Source of the DNA: Damh-18 sp964570795 | GTDB taxonomy: Bacteria > Patescibacteriota > Minisyncoccia > Phycocordibacterales > UBA918 | Direction: 5' to 3' | Assembly (NCBI GenBank): GCA_964570795.1 | Contig: CAZMYZ010000003.1 | Location: 1 to 64,000 of the forward strand | DNA length: 64,000 nt | Shown here: one piece after another, positions 24,051 to 32,784 of the stretch | Position numbering within the stretch: position 1 is the first letter of the stretch | Layout of the letters: each line of letters begins with the position of its first letter | The notes under the pieces: model-generated | The model's input: the letters and a program-made list of their open reading frames with translations, nothing else | Database searches by the model: none | What the model was told of the DNA's origin: nothing | Position numbers and translations under genes: made by a program

Positions 24051-26040
24051 TATCCAGCCAGATCCAAAAAACTTACCTGTAAAGACACTCGTGCCTGCTG
24101 ATTTTGCGTGGGTGAGTTGGACTCACAAGGATTTCAAGAATTTTCCATCAAAAGCAATAATTGAGCTGCAAAACGACTACGCTGAAATAAAAAAAATTCC
24201 GTTATCTGAACGAACATTTGCAAATACAGTGTACGCACTCGAGAAAAGTGGACGTGTGCATGGACAAAAAATGCAGTATGTAGGTTTTTTATCTGAGGTT
24301 GCACCGCAAAAATCAGTGCGGGAAGCGGCACACAAGGTCATAGAGGAGTATTCAAATAGGATTGTCGATGTTATCTATGATGAAGGTATCTACCGTGCAC
24401 TCTGTGAATACGCAGAGAAAAAAGAAAAACTACACGGTGAAGACAAAATACTTTTTGATGACACCATGCGAAGTTATCGTCGCATGGGCTTCGGTTTACC
24501 CAGAAAAAAGCAAGAACTCTTAAAAAAGAATCTAAAGGAATTATCAAAACTTTCTATTGCTTTTAAAAAGAATATAAACGACTACAAAGACTTTATCACC
24601 CTCACCAAGGAAGAGGCAGTTGGGCTTTCAGAGAGATACCTTTCTGGTCTCAAAAGAGATAAGGCGGGGAGATATATGGTCACGCTTGAGTATCCAGATA
24701 TTGGGCCGTTCTTGGAAAATTCACCAAATGATGCAAAGCGTAAGGAGATTGTTGATAAAAATGCATGCAAAGGAGGCAAAGAAAATATTGTACTTTTGAA
24801 GCAAATCATCAAACTCAGTCAAAAGAACGCAAATATACTTGGGTATAAAACTTTTGCACATTACGTAATCGAAGACCGTATGGCTAAAAATCCAGAAACG
24901 GTTATGAAATTTCTCAATGGCATTGTGAAAAAGGTTGAAAAAGGGGCAAAAAAAGATAAGGAGGACCTTCTCGCTTTCAAACGTACATTCACCAAAAACA
25001 GTAGTGCCGCTATTGAGTACTATGATTCATACTATGTGAATCAACTTCAAAAACAAAAACATGCAGTCGATACCGAAGCTATTCGAGAATATTTTCCCTT
25101 TGAACGTGTACGCAAGGGTGTTTTTGAAACATACCAGACTTTGCTTGGGGTGACCTTTAAAAAGATGACCGATTACCCACTATGGCATCCTGACGTCGAA
25201 CTCTATGCAATACAGGACAATAAAAAAACCATCGCGTATTTCACCATGGACCTCTTTCCTCGCGATGGAAAATATGGCCATGCAGCTGCTTTTGATCTCA
25301 TTGACGGGAGAGTCGAGGATGAGCACTATGTAGCCCCTCTTGCGTCACTGGTATGTAATTTCCAAAAACCATCGAAAGAAACTCCGTCATTACTATCTCA
25401 TGACGAGGTGGAGACTTTCTTCCATGAGTTTGGACACATCATGCATGACGTTCTCACCAAAGCACGCTACGCATCACAAGCAGGCTTCCATGTGGCATGG
25501 GACTATGTGGAAATGCCCTCTCAAATGCTTGAAAATTGGGCGTGGGATAAAGAAATTCTCAAAAAGATATCAGGCCATTATAAAACGAACAAAAAATTAC
25601 CTGACTCACTTATAGAAAAAATGTTAGGTGCACAAAAATTCAGAATATCAACAATGTACTTGCGTCAAATGCTCCTCGCTCTTTTTGATATGAAACTACA
25701 CTATGAAGGAGCTACCGGTGCACCAAATGAAATCTACCGTACCATGGTACAAGAAATGACTGGCCACACAATACCAAAAACTCAATTGTTTCCTGCGAGT
25801 TTCGGACATATTGTAGGCGGATATGCAGCTGGATACTACTCATACGCATGGGCGAGAGTATATGCACAAGATATGTTTACTCGTTTTGAAGAAGAAGGTC
25901 TCCTCAATCAAAAAACAGGCCGTGACTATCGTGAATGGATTTTGGAAAAGGGTGGCTCAATGGAGGAAATGGAACTGATTAAAAGATTTCTTGGTCGAGC
26001 ACCAAATAGCAAAGCATTCTTCAAATACATCAGTCTATAG
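24022..26040 (+). CDS. M3 family oligopeptidase
   Basis: 672 residues, typical for thimet oligopeptidase/oligopeptidase A relatives. The zinc motif HEFGH is at 468-472, inside VETFFHEFGHIMHDVL, with the third ligand expected in VEMPSQMLENWAWD. Cytosolic; degrades short peptides. The ATG at 24022 gives MSKKSVLN and overlaps the HD gene by 29 bases. A terminator follows at 26075. Confidence 0.95.
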   Translation: MSKKSVLNTNIQPDPKNLPVKTLVPADFAWVSWTHKDFKNFPSKAIIELQNDYAEIKKIPLSERTFANTVYALEKSGRVHGQKMQYVGFLSEVAPQKSVREAAHKVIEEYSNRIVDVIYDEGIYRALCEYAEKKEKLHGEDKILFDDTMRSYRRMGFGLPRKKQELLKKNLKELSKLSIAFKKNINDYKDFITLTKEEAVGLSERYLSGLKRDKAGRYMVTLEYPDIGPFLENSPNDAKRKEIVDKNACKGGKENIVLLKQIIKLSQKNANILGYKTFAHYVIEDRMAKNPETVMKFLNGIVKKVEKGAKKDKEDLLAFKRTFTKNSSAAIEYYDSYYVNQLQKQKHAVDTEAIREYFPFERVRKGVFETYQTLLGVTFKKMTDYPLWHPDVELYAIQDNKKTIAYFTMDLFPRDGKYGHAAAFDLIDGRVEDEHYVAPLASLVCNFQKPSKETPSLLSHDEVETFFHEFGHIMHDVLTKARYASQAGFHVAWDYVEMPSQMLENWAWDKEILKKISGHYKTNKKLPDSLIEKMLGAQKFRISTMYLRQMLLALFDMKLHYEGATGAPNEIYRTMVQEMTGHTIPKTQLFPASFGHIVGGYAAGYYSYAWARVYAQDMFTRFEEEGLLNQKTGRDYREWILEKGGSMEEMELIKRFLGRAPNSKAFFKYISL

Positions 26041-26074
26041 AATAGTGCGACATAAATTCCCCCTGTACCATAGA

Positions 26075-26098
26075 AAAAGCGACCTTAAGGTCGCTTTT
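26075..26098. terminator. Bidirectional terminator
   Basis: A 24-base palindrome, AAAAGCGACC-TTAA-GGTCGCTTTT. Followed by T on both strands, it can serve the M3 gene and a tiny minus-strand ORF. Confidence 0.8.
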
Positions 26099-26112
26099 GT
26101 GAAGGATAACTT

Positions 26113-26145
26113 TTAGCCATCACCATTCGGTATTTCAAGTTCCAT
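26113..26145 (-). CDS. Putative 10-residue microprotein or leader peptide
   Basis: On the minus strand AAGGAG (26157-26152) sits six bases before ATG at 26145 and opens a frame encoding MELEIPNGDG, followed by TAA. The terminator at 26075-26098 comes next with a T-run in this direction. The ideal spacing and the terminator are what make it notable in a 200-base gap; whether it is translated, or marks an untranslated RNA, is unknown. No convincing promoter was found. Confidence 0.35.
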   Translation of the reverse strand: MELEIPNGDG

Positions 26146-26228
26146 GATGTTCTCCTTGTGAACAGAGCGCACATGCGCTGTATTTCTAGTGCACCACACA
26201 AGTTCTAGAAAAAACTCCATAAATCTTG

Positions 26229-26234
26229 TATAGT
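26229..26234 (+). promoter_or_regulatory. -10 box of alaS
   Basis: TATAGT ends nine bases before the ATG at 26244 and fits a near-leaderless start. Confidence 0.45.
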
Positions 26235-26243
26235 GTCCTCACT

Positions 26244-28184
26244 ATGTCTGGAAATGAAATTAGAGCAAAATATCTTGCGTATATGGAGAAGCGGGGGCAT
26301 GCGATTATTCCTTCGTCAGCACTTATTCCTGCAAACGACCCCACCACTCTTTTTACTGGTAGCGGGATGCAGCCCCTGGTGCCTTATCTTATGGGTGAAG
26401 CCCATCCTATGGGTACACGCCTTGCTGACTCACAAAAATGCTTCCGTGCTGAAGATATCGAGGAAGTGGGCGACAATCGCCACACCACTTTTTTTGAAAT
26501 GCTTGGGAACTGGTCTCTCGGCGACTATTTCAAAAACGAACAAATCCCATGGATTTATGGCTTCCTTGTAGAGGAAATCAAACTTAATCCCGAAAATATC
26601 TATGTCACCGTTTTTGCCGGAGACGAGACCAACAGCGTACCTCGTGACACCGTAGCGGCTGAACTCTGGCAAGGGCTCTTTGTAGAGCAGGGTGTCTCAA
26701 ATGGTATTGCATATATGGGTTCAGAAAAAGAGGGCGGTGAGCGCGGTATGGAGGCGGGTGAACGCATCTTCTACTACGACGCATCAAAAAACTGGTGGAG
26801 CCGCGCAGGAAAGCCTGAAAAGATGCCTGTAGGTGAGATTGGTGGCCCTGATACCGAAATGTTCTATGATTTTGGTACACCTCATGATGAAAAGTTTGGT
26901 CCACACTGCCATCCCAACTGTGATTGTGGGCGATTCCTTGAGATTGGTAACTCGGTCTTCATTGAATACATAAAGGCAGAAGACGGCACATTCCAAAAAC
27001 TTCCCAAGCAAAATGTCGACTTTGGCGGCGGACTTGAGCGTATGGCAGCGGCAGCAAATGGAAATGGGGATGTGTTCACTATCGACCTCCTCCAGAATGT
27101 AATCACGAAGATTGAGGAACTCTCTGGAAAGAAATATGTTGAACACCAATTAGCATTTCGTATCATTACCGACCATATCCGTGGTGCAGTGTTTATGATT
27201 AGCGAAGCAATCTATCCTGCCAATTCAGAACAAGGCTACTTCACCCGTCGTCTACTTCGTCGTGCAGTACGCTATGCGGATATTGTTGGTATTCCTCATG
27301 GCGAATTAAAACTGCTTGCAAAGAGTGTTATTGATACCTACAAAGAACACTATACAAAAATTGCTGAGCATGAGGCTGACATTATCGACACCATCCATGG
27401 CGAGGAAGTGCAATTCCGCAAGACGCTAGAAAATGGTCTTAAAGAATTCAACAAAATTGCCCTCAAAATAACGCTTCCGGTAAAACGCGAAGAGGGGAAA
27501 GTTGTGGTGGATAAAACACAAAAAATCACTCCCCAAAAGTTCATTACTGGTGAGAATGCGTTTAATCTTTTCACCACCTATGGTTTCCCCATTGAACTCA
27601 CTGAAGAAATCGCAAAAGAGCGTGGCATGACCGTCGCGATGGATGAATTCAAGAAACTCATGGAGGAACACCGTGAACTTTCGCGCGCAGGTGCTGAGCA
27701 GAAGTTCAAAGGCGGACTTGCCGACCATTCTGAAAAGGTGGTGATGTATCACACCGCTACACACTTACTCCTTGCAGGTCTCAGAAATGAACTTGGTACT
27801 GGCGTACACCAAGCCGGCTCAAATATTACCGGTGAACGCCTTCGTTTTGACTTTACCTACGACGAAAAGGTGCCTGATGACGTCCTCCGTCGGGTAGAAG
27901 CATTTGTTAACGACGCAATTGCGCACAATGCGCAGGTGACCGTCGATACGCTTTCGAAAGTAGATGCAGAAAATGACCCTACTATCGAAGGAAGTTTCTG
28001 GGATAAATATCCCGACCAAGTAAAAGTGTATTCAATCAAAGGTGATACGGGGGTAGTATATTCTCGTGAACTCTGTGGTGGCCCTCATGTGGAAACGACT
28101 GGCGCAATTACGGGCACTTTCAGGATTCAAAAGGAAGAATCGTCATCTCGCGGTGTACGCCGCATTAAGGCGGTGTTGGAATAA
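26244..28184 (+). CDS. alaS: Alanyl-tRNA synthetase, short form
   Basis: 646 residues. The class II catalytic core begins MSGNEIRAKYLAYMEKRGH and includes NDPTTLFTGSGMQP and RHTTFFEMLGNWS. The editing domain is present, with HTATH near residue 500 and CGGPHVETTG near the C-terminus as zinc ligands. The protein ends after this domain, lacking the DHHA1/C-Ala region that brings full-length AlaRS to about 870 residues. Short AlaRS forms are known in reduced genomes. The start at 26244 is preferred because six codons upstream overlap the -10 box. A perfect terminator follows. Confidence 0.96.
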   Translation: MSGNEIRAKYLAYMEKRGHAIIPSSALIPANDPTTLFTGSGMQPLVPYLMGEAHPMGTRLADSQKCFRAEDIEEVGDNRHTTFFEMLGNWSLGDYFKNEQIPWIYGFLVEEIKLNPENIYVTVFAGDETNSVPRDTVAAELWQGLFVEQGVSNGIAYMGSEKEGGERGMEAGERIFYYDASKNWWSRAGKPEKMPVGEIGGPDTEMFYDFGTPHDEKFGPHCHPNCDCGRFLEIGNSVFIEYIKAEDGTFQKLPKQNVDFGGGLERMAAAANGNGDVFTIDLLQNVITKIEELSGKKYVEHQLAFRIITDHIRGAVFMISEAIYPANSEQGYFTRRLLRRAVRYADIVGIPHGELKLLAKSVIDTYKEHYTKIAEHEADIIDTIHGEEVQFRKTLENGLKEFNKIALKITLPVKREEGKVVVDKTQKITPQKFITGENAFNLFTTYGFPIELTEEIAKERGMTVAMDEFKKLMEEHRELSRAGAEQKFKGGLADHSEKVVMYHTATHLLLAGLRNELGTGVHQAGSNITGERLRFDFTYDEKVPDDVLRRVEAFVNDAIAHNAQVTVDTLSKVDAENDPTIEGSFWDKYPDQVKVYSIKGDTGVVYSRELCGGPHVETTGAITGTFRIQKEESSSRGVRRIKAVLE

Positions 28185-28198
28185 ATTTTACAAAGCAT

Positions 28199-28241
28199 AA
28201 AAGACCTAAACTAAATTCTTTGAATTTAGTTTAGGTCTTTT
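28199..28241 (+). terminator. Strong intrinsic terminator of alaS
   Basis: A perfect 20-bp stem with left arm 28199-28218, loop TTT, right arm 28222-28241, ending GGTCTTTT. Confidence 0.93.
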
Positions 28242-28294
28242 GTATATCAGCACACACCTGTAGATTACTCACACCTTTCCACTACAACACACGG

Positions 28295-28300
28295 TATACT
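28295..28300 (+). promoter_or_regulatory. -10 box, leaderless
   Basis: TATACT ends eight bases before the ATG at 28309. Confidence 0.55.
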
Positions 28301-28308
28301 ATTGGTAC

Positions 28309-29502
28309 ATGTTTAACTTTCGCCACAACGACAGCGATACTGTGTATGGTGTGCTCATTGATATTAGTTCCGGTACCGTCGGTGTGGCTATTGTAGCGTC
28401 TCCGCAGGGTGAAAAACTTCCAAAACTCATCTACACGCATCGCAACACCATGCGTATAACGAAGCATGGTGCAGAAAAGTCAGAAAATATTCGCCGTGTC
28501 CGTGAAGCACTCTTTTCTGCATCACTCATTCTCTCTCAGGAGGGGAAGCAAATGCTCGCTGAGCATGACCCTGATGCCGTTATTACAAAAATGTACGTAA
28601 CATGCTCCTCGCCATGGTCATATACCGTCGCGCGTACCGTGCATTATGAGGATGACGCTCCTTTTAAAATCACCCACGCCGTCATAGACGACCTCATTCA
28701 AAGTGCTGAATCAGAAATCCTCAATCATATCCGCGGAATAGAGCATGTCACCGATAATGGCTTTAGTATTGTCGAGCGTGCTACCGTTGATATTACTGTC
28801 AATGATTATTCTGTTGTGCATCCACTCAACCTAAAAGGCACCGTTCTTGGTCTTTCTCATATTGCCGGACTTGTTCCTCAAGAGATTCTTGATGCAGTTA
28901 ATGAAGTACAAGAGAAATTATTTCCTGAGACCGAACTGCGCACACACACATATATGCTCATTATGTATTGTGTATTGCGCGATATTTTCCCTCGCTTGAA
29001 CACTTTGTGTATCGTCGATATCACCGGTGAAGCAACCGAATTTGCTATTGTCGAAAACGGCCTTTTAATTGAAAACACCTCAGTTCCCATGGGGAGCAAC
29101 ACGTTCATTCGTGAAATCATGGAAAATACAGGGAAACCTGCTGCTGACATACAGTCACATATGAGTCTTGCAGGGAAAGAATCACACCTCAACAGCGCTG
29201 AATTTGAACCTCACATCGATGTGTACAAAAAGCAAATCACTGAGACCATCTCAGCACTCTTGGAACATCGCACCATTCCTGCTGACATTATTATTACTGC
29301 ACATAGACCTTTTGAACAGTTTTTTGCACCCATCATTGAAGGAGCGTTTAAAGAGACTCTTCATAATGAGCCACACGTCCTTTCAATTCGACAAAATATT
29401 ATTGATGAAATATCACAAGGGGCAGGGGACGATGTCTATTTAGCGCTTGGGGCACGGTTTTTCCACAAACTGCACGGTTGCGGTGAACTTCATTACGAAT
29501 AA
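28309..29502 (+). CDS. PilM/FtsA-like actin-fold ATPase
   Basis: 397 residues. YGVLIDISSGTVGVAIV (12-28) is the phosphate-1-like strand and loop, LCIVDITGEATEFAIVENG the second, and GAGDDVYLALGARFF the C-terminal adenosine segment, fitting the actin/Hsp70 fold as in PilM of type IV pili or FtsA. Similar proteins are conserved in patescibacteria. The following gene encodes a single-pass membrane protein with a large exterior part, which fits a PilM-plus-membrane-partner arrangement (inference). The start is set by the -10 box. Confidence 0.7.
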   Translation: MFNFRHNDSDTVYGVLIDISSGTVGVAIVASPQGEKLPKLIYTHRNTMRITKHGAEKSENIRRVREALFSASLILSQEGKQMLAEHDPDAVITKMYVTCSSPWSYTVARTVHYEDDAPFKITHAVIDDLIQSAESEILNHIRGIEHVTDNGFSIVERATVDITVNDYSVVHPLNLKGTVLGLSHIAGLVPQEILDAVNEVQEKLFPETELRTHTYMLIMYCVLRDIFPRLNTLCIVDITGEATEFAIVENGLLIENTSVPMGSNTFIREIMENTGKPAADIQSHMSLAGKESHLNSAEFEPHIDVYKKQITETISALLEHRTIPADIIITAHRPFEQFFAPIIEGAFKETLHNEPHVLSIRQNIIDEISQGAGDDVYLALGARFFHKLHGCGELHYE

Positions 29503-29507
29503 AGGTA

Positions 29508-29513
29508 TATACT
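29508..29513 (+). promoter_or_regulatory. -10 box, leaderless
   Basis: TATACT at 29508-29513 ends seven bases before the ATG at 29521, in the 18-base gap after the PilM-like gene. Confidence 0.55.
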
Positions 29514-29520
29514 TATTACA

Positions 29521-30882
29521 ATGGCTCAAAAATGGAATCTTCAGGATATTAAACCCGCAGGTGGAAGAGCACCAAAGGCATCTTCGGTGCGTGAAGCAGG
29601 AGTACAGTCACCAATACCAGAGCGTCGCCCACGTACCGACATCGCCCCACGTATACAAAGACCAGAACCTATCGAACCACAGTTTGATGACTCAGACCTT
29701 TCCACTATCGACATCATTGATGGTAATTCTGAAAAGCGCCATCGCGTTGTAGTAACTTCTGTTGTATCTGTACTCATCATTGTATGTGCATTTGTGGTTA
29801 ATATTTTTCTTGGAGGTGCAGAGGTTACCGTACATCCAAAAGTAAAAAGTATTGCTGTGCAGTCCAATTTTCTTGTACACACAGCACCAAAGGCGGGTGA
29901 ACTCGGCTATGAATTACTCAGTCTTGAGGCAGTAGGTGAGCGGCAAGTAAAGGCGAGTGGTAAAGAACAAGTATCACTACGTGCAGAAGGAAAAATTTTC
30001 GTATACAACAAGAGCACGAGCCTTCAGCGTCTTATCAAAAATACACGCTTTGAAAGCCCTGACGGTCTTATATACCGCATCAAGGAGTCAATCGAGGTAC
30101 CCGCATCCACTAAAGACGCAAAGGGTGTTGTGGTCCCCGGAAGTGTTGTAGCAGACGTGTTTGCTGACAGTACGGGGGAAAAGTTTAATATCAAACCCAC
30201 AAAGTTTACTGTTCCTGGCCTGAAAGGAAGTGACCAATTCGATAATGTCTACGGCGAATCAACCGTTGCCTTTTCTGGTGGTTTTGAGGGTGAAAAGTAT
30301 ATTCTCGACGAACAAGAACTCAATACTGCGCAACAGGCACTCCATGTAGAACTTAGGGATAAATTACTTAAGCGTCTTGAGGAAGAAAAGCCAGCAGGAT
30401 TTGTGGTGTATAAAGACGCCGTTACTTTTGTGTACGAAACACTTCCGTCGACCGAATATGGTGACTCACTTGCGACCATTAAGGAACAAGCGCGTCTCCA
30501 AGTACCTATTTTCAAGGAACCTGAATTAGCCTCATATCTCGCTGAAAAGTCTGTTCCAGACTACAATACTGAGCCAGTTACCCTTTCAGACCCCTATACA
30601 CTCACATTCTCATACACTGATGCAGCCACTGGGATAAGCGATATTAAGAACAGTCAGTCACTCGACATTACCCTGAAGGGTAATACGCAGGTAGTATGGA
30701 AGTTTGATGAAGAAGTTTTGAAGAATGAACTTGTTGGGAAGAAGAAGACTGAGGCTGATTTAGTCCTTGGTAAATACAGTAGTTCTATCTCGAAAGCGCA
30801 GTCCGAAGTACGTCCTTTCTGGGCAAATTCTTTCCCTAAATCTCCCAAAGACATCACTGTTACGACTGTTCTCGGAGAATAA
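29521..30882 (+). CDS. Single-pass membrane protein with baseplate-J-like exterior domain
   Basis: 453 residues. A Pro/Arg-rich cytoplasmic N-terminus (about 1-72), one membrane helix (about 76-98) and a large exterior region. AEGKIFVYNKSTSLQRLIKNTRFESPDGLIYRI (in two parts, about 155-187), VPGSVVADVFADSTGEKFNI and GLKGSDQFDNVYGES form the barrel pattern seen in baseplate J/gp47-type domains and common in patescibacteria. Its role is unknown; pairing with the upstream PilM-like gene suggests a cell-surface assembly. Confidence 0.7.
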   Translation: MAQKWNLQDIKPAGGRAPKASSVREAGVQSPIPERRPRTDIAPRIQRPEPIEPQFDDSDLSTIDIIDGNSEKRHRVVVTSVVSVLIIVCAFVVNIFLGGAEVTVHPKVKSIAVQSNFLVHTAPKAGELGYELLSLEAVGERQVKASGKEQVSLRAEGKIFVYNKSTSLQRLIKNTRFESPDGLIYRIKESIEVPASTKDAKGVVVPGSVVADVFADSTGEKFNIKPTKFTVPGLKGSDQFDNVYGESTVAFSGGFEGEKYILDEQELNTAQQALHVELRDKLLKRLEEEKPAGFVVYKDAVTFVYETLPSTEYGDSLATIKEQARLQVPIFKEPELASYLAEKSVPDYNTEPVTLSDPYTLTFSYTDAATGISDIKNSQSLDITLKGNTQVVWKFDEEVLKNELVGKKKTEADLVLGKYSSSISKAQSEVRPFWANSFPKSPKDITVTTVLGE

Positions 30883-30916
30883 TAGATACATAAATACCAC
30901 ACGGGGATATAAGTAG

Positions 30917-30945
30917 TTGACTCTTTTAGTATAGTTTGTTAAAAT
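30917..30945 (+). promoter_or_regulatory. Promoter of the infA-ribosomal protein operon
   Basis: TTGACT (30917-30922), 17-base spacer, TAAAAT (30940-30945). The start site would lie near 30952, a few bases before the infA ATG at 30958. Confidence 0.65.
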
Positions 30946-30957
30946 CACGGTCGTTTG

Positions 30958-31179
30958 ATGCAAGAAAAATCAGACAAAGAACAACTCGTCTATGGAACTG
31001 TAGAGGAGGCGCTCCCTAATGCGCTTTTTCGAGTTTTGTTGGATGGAGCTGAAACACCAATAATTGCGTACCTTGCAGGGAAAATGCGAAAATTTAAAAT
31101 TCGCGTTCTCGTTGGAGATAGGGTAGCAGTGGTTCCTGAACCTTATGGTGGAAAAGCACGAATCTCTAAACGCCTTTAA
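30958..31179 (+). CDS. infA: Translation initiation factor IF-1
   Basis: 73 residues, one S1/OB-fold domain. EKSDKEQLVYGTVEEALPNALFRVLLD and GKMRKFKIRVLVGDRVAVVPEPY-type segments are typical (each read in short pieces). It binds the A site of the 30S subunit during initiation. First gene of a classical alpha-operon-like cluster and followed by rpmJ after two bases, as in many bacteria. The in-frame TTG at 30955 is a less likely start. Confidence 0.95.
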   Translation: MQEKSDKEQLVYGTVEEALPNALFRVLLDGAETPIIAYLAGKMRKFKIRVLVGDRVAVVPEPYGGKARISKRL

Positions 31180-31181
31180 TT

Positions 31182-31298
31182 ATGAAAGTTCGATCATCAG
31201 TCAAAAAAATTAGTCCAGACGACAAAATTGTCCGCCGACGCGGTCATGTGTATGTTATTAACAAGAAGAAACCTCGTAATAAGCAACGACAAGGATAA
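31182..31298 (+). CDS. rpmJ: Ribosomal protein L36, zinc-free form
   Basis: 38 residues: MKVRSSVKKI, then SPDDKIVRRR, GHVYVINKKK and PRNKQRQG. The frame, basic ends and KQRQG terminus identify L36. The zinc ligands of the usual form (three Cys and one His) are all replaced, by Ser11, Asp14, Asn27 and Asn33. Zinc-free L36 variants are known in bacteria. It lies between infA and rpsM with two-base gaps. Confidence 0.95.
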   Translation: MKVRSSVKKISPDDKIVRRRGHVYVINKKKPRNKQRQG

Positions 31299-31300
31299 GT

Positions 31301-31678
31301 ATGAGAATTTCAGGTATTACAATTCCAGACGCAAAGCATCTTGAATTCGGTTTGACCGCCGTTTATGGTATTGGTCATTCGAGAGCAATTTCTATACTCA
31401 AGGAATTACACATCGACCTATACAAGACGACAGCAGACCTCACCACCGAAGAAGAGAATGCAATTCGTGAAAAGGTTGAGTCATTTTCTATCGAGGGTGA
31501 GTTGAAGCGTGAGGTAAGCAGCAACATCAAGCGCCTCAAGGATATCCAATCATACCGCGGTAGCCGCCACGCAAAGCGCCTGCCTGCACGTGGACAGCGC
31601 ACAAAGACCAATGCCCGTACACTGAAGGGTGTTAAGAAGACTATGGGATCTGGTCGCCGTAAGCTCGAAAAGACTTAA
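31301..31678 (+). CDS. rpsM: Ribosomal protein S13
   Basis: 125 residues. RISGITIPDAKHLEFGLTAVYGIG at the start, the helix-two-turns-helix region and the basic tail RLPARGQRTKTNARTLKG are all S13 signatures. It lies at the head of the 30S subunit and contacts the P-site tRNA. The ATG follows AAGGATAAGT, one of the few internal Shine-Dalgarno-like sites in this operon. Confidence 0.98.
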   Translation: MRISGITIPDAKHLEFGLTAVYGIGHSRAISILKELHIDLYKTTADLTTEEENAIREKVESFSIEGELKREVSSNIKRLKDIQSYRGSRHAKRLPARGQRTKTNARTLKGVKKTMGSGRRKLEKT

Positions 31679-31711
31679 TTTGACTTGATTATTTATACTA
31701 ACGATTGACCT

Positions 31712-32140
31712 ATGGGTAAGAAACGAATTATCAAAAAAGGGGGAAATGATTCAAGTGCGTCATCACGCGCACTTGCTCGTATTCCAAAAAAGAAAGTGGC
31801 TATTGGCACACTGAATATTCTTGCAACGTTCAACAACACACTCCTCACACTTTGTGACAACAAGGGCAATGCGCTCATTGCAGCATCAAGTGGAGCACTT
31901 GGCTTCAAGGGTTCACGAAAGAGCACACCTTTTGCTGCGGCAAAGGTAGGTGAGATTCTTGGAGAAAAGGCATCACAAATGGGTATGAAGGAAGCAGGTG
32001 TCGTCATCCGTGGTATTGGCGCAGGTCGTGAGTCAGCACTTCGTGGTTTTTCAAGTAAAGGCATTTCTATTACCAGCATCGTTGATCAGACACCGGTACC
32101 ACACAACGGTCCGCGTCCACCTAAGCCACGACGAATCTAA
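31712..32140 (+). CDS. rpsK: Ribosomal protein S11
   Basis: 142 residues with a basic N-terminal extension. NILATFNNTLLTLCDNKGN, SSGALGFKGSRKSTPFAA and the C-terminus TPVPHNGPRPPKPRRI are S11 signatures. It is part of the 30S platform. It is 33 bases after rpsM and 10 bases before rpsD. Confidence 0.98.
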   Translation: MGKKRIIKKGGNDSSASSRALARIPKKKVAIGTLNILATFNNTLLTLCDNKGNALIAASSGALGFKGSRKSTPFAAAKVGEILGEKASQMGMKEAGVVIRGIGAGRESALRGFSSKGISITSIVDQTPVPHNGPRPPKPRRI

Positions 32141-32150
32141 TTGAACGAAT

Positions 32151-32759
32151 ATGATAATCGGACCTAAATACAAAATTGCAAAGCGTCTCGGAGCACCAAT
32201 CTTCGAAAAGACACAGACTCAAAAGTTTGCACTTTCTGAGGCTCGTTCTGCACGCAACAAGACACGCCGCCCTGGCATGATGTCTGACTACAAGAAGCAA
32301 CTTATTGAAAAGCAAAAAATGCGTTTCAGTTATGGTATTTCTGAGAAGCAACTTTCTGGCTATGTACGTGAAGCAGTAGAACAGAGCAACCAGCCTATTG
32401 GTGCACTCATTGCACGTCTCGAATCTCGTCTCGATAACGTTGTGTATCGTCTTGGTTTTGCAAAGACACGACGTCTTGCACGTCAAATTGTTTCTCACGG
32501 CCACATCCTCGTCAATGGACGTCGCCTCAACATTCCCTCACACAAGGTAAGTATTGGCAGTGTCATTTCAGTTCGTGAGCAAAGCAAACAATCTCCACTG
32601 TTTGTTGTCCTTGGTGAGGCGCTCGCGTCACAAACCGCACCACACTGGCTTACCCTTGATGCAAAGAAATTGTCAGGAGAAAAGAAGGCGGAACCAACCT
32701 ATGAACCTTCAGAAACACAGTTTGATCCTCAGCAAGTCCTTGAGTATTACAGTCGTTAA
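32151..32759 (+). CDS. rpsD: Ribosomal protein S4
   Basis: 202 residues. The S4 RNA-binding motif RLESRLDNVVYRLGFAKTRRLARQIVSHGHI (about 86-116) and following VNGRRLNIPSHKVSIG are typical. The N-terminal zinc-type cysteines of some S4 proteins are absent (C-minus form). It is an assembly initiator protein of the 30S subunit. It sits between rpsK and rpoA, the standard order. Confidence 0.98.
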   Translation: MIIGPKYKIAKRLGAPIFEKTQTQKFALSEARSARNKTRRPGMMSDYKKQLIEKQKMRFSYGISEKQLSGYVREAVEQSNQPIGALIARLESRLDNVVYRLGFAKTRRLARQIVSHGHILVNGRRLNIPSHKVSIGSVISVREQSKQSPLFVVLGEALASQTAPHWLTLDAKKLSGEKKAEPTYEPSETQFDPQQVLEYYSR

Positions 32760-32784
32760 TAATTAATACCATAAGTAACGTACT

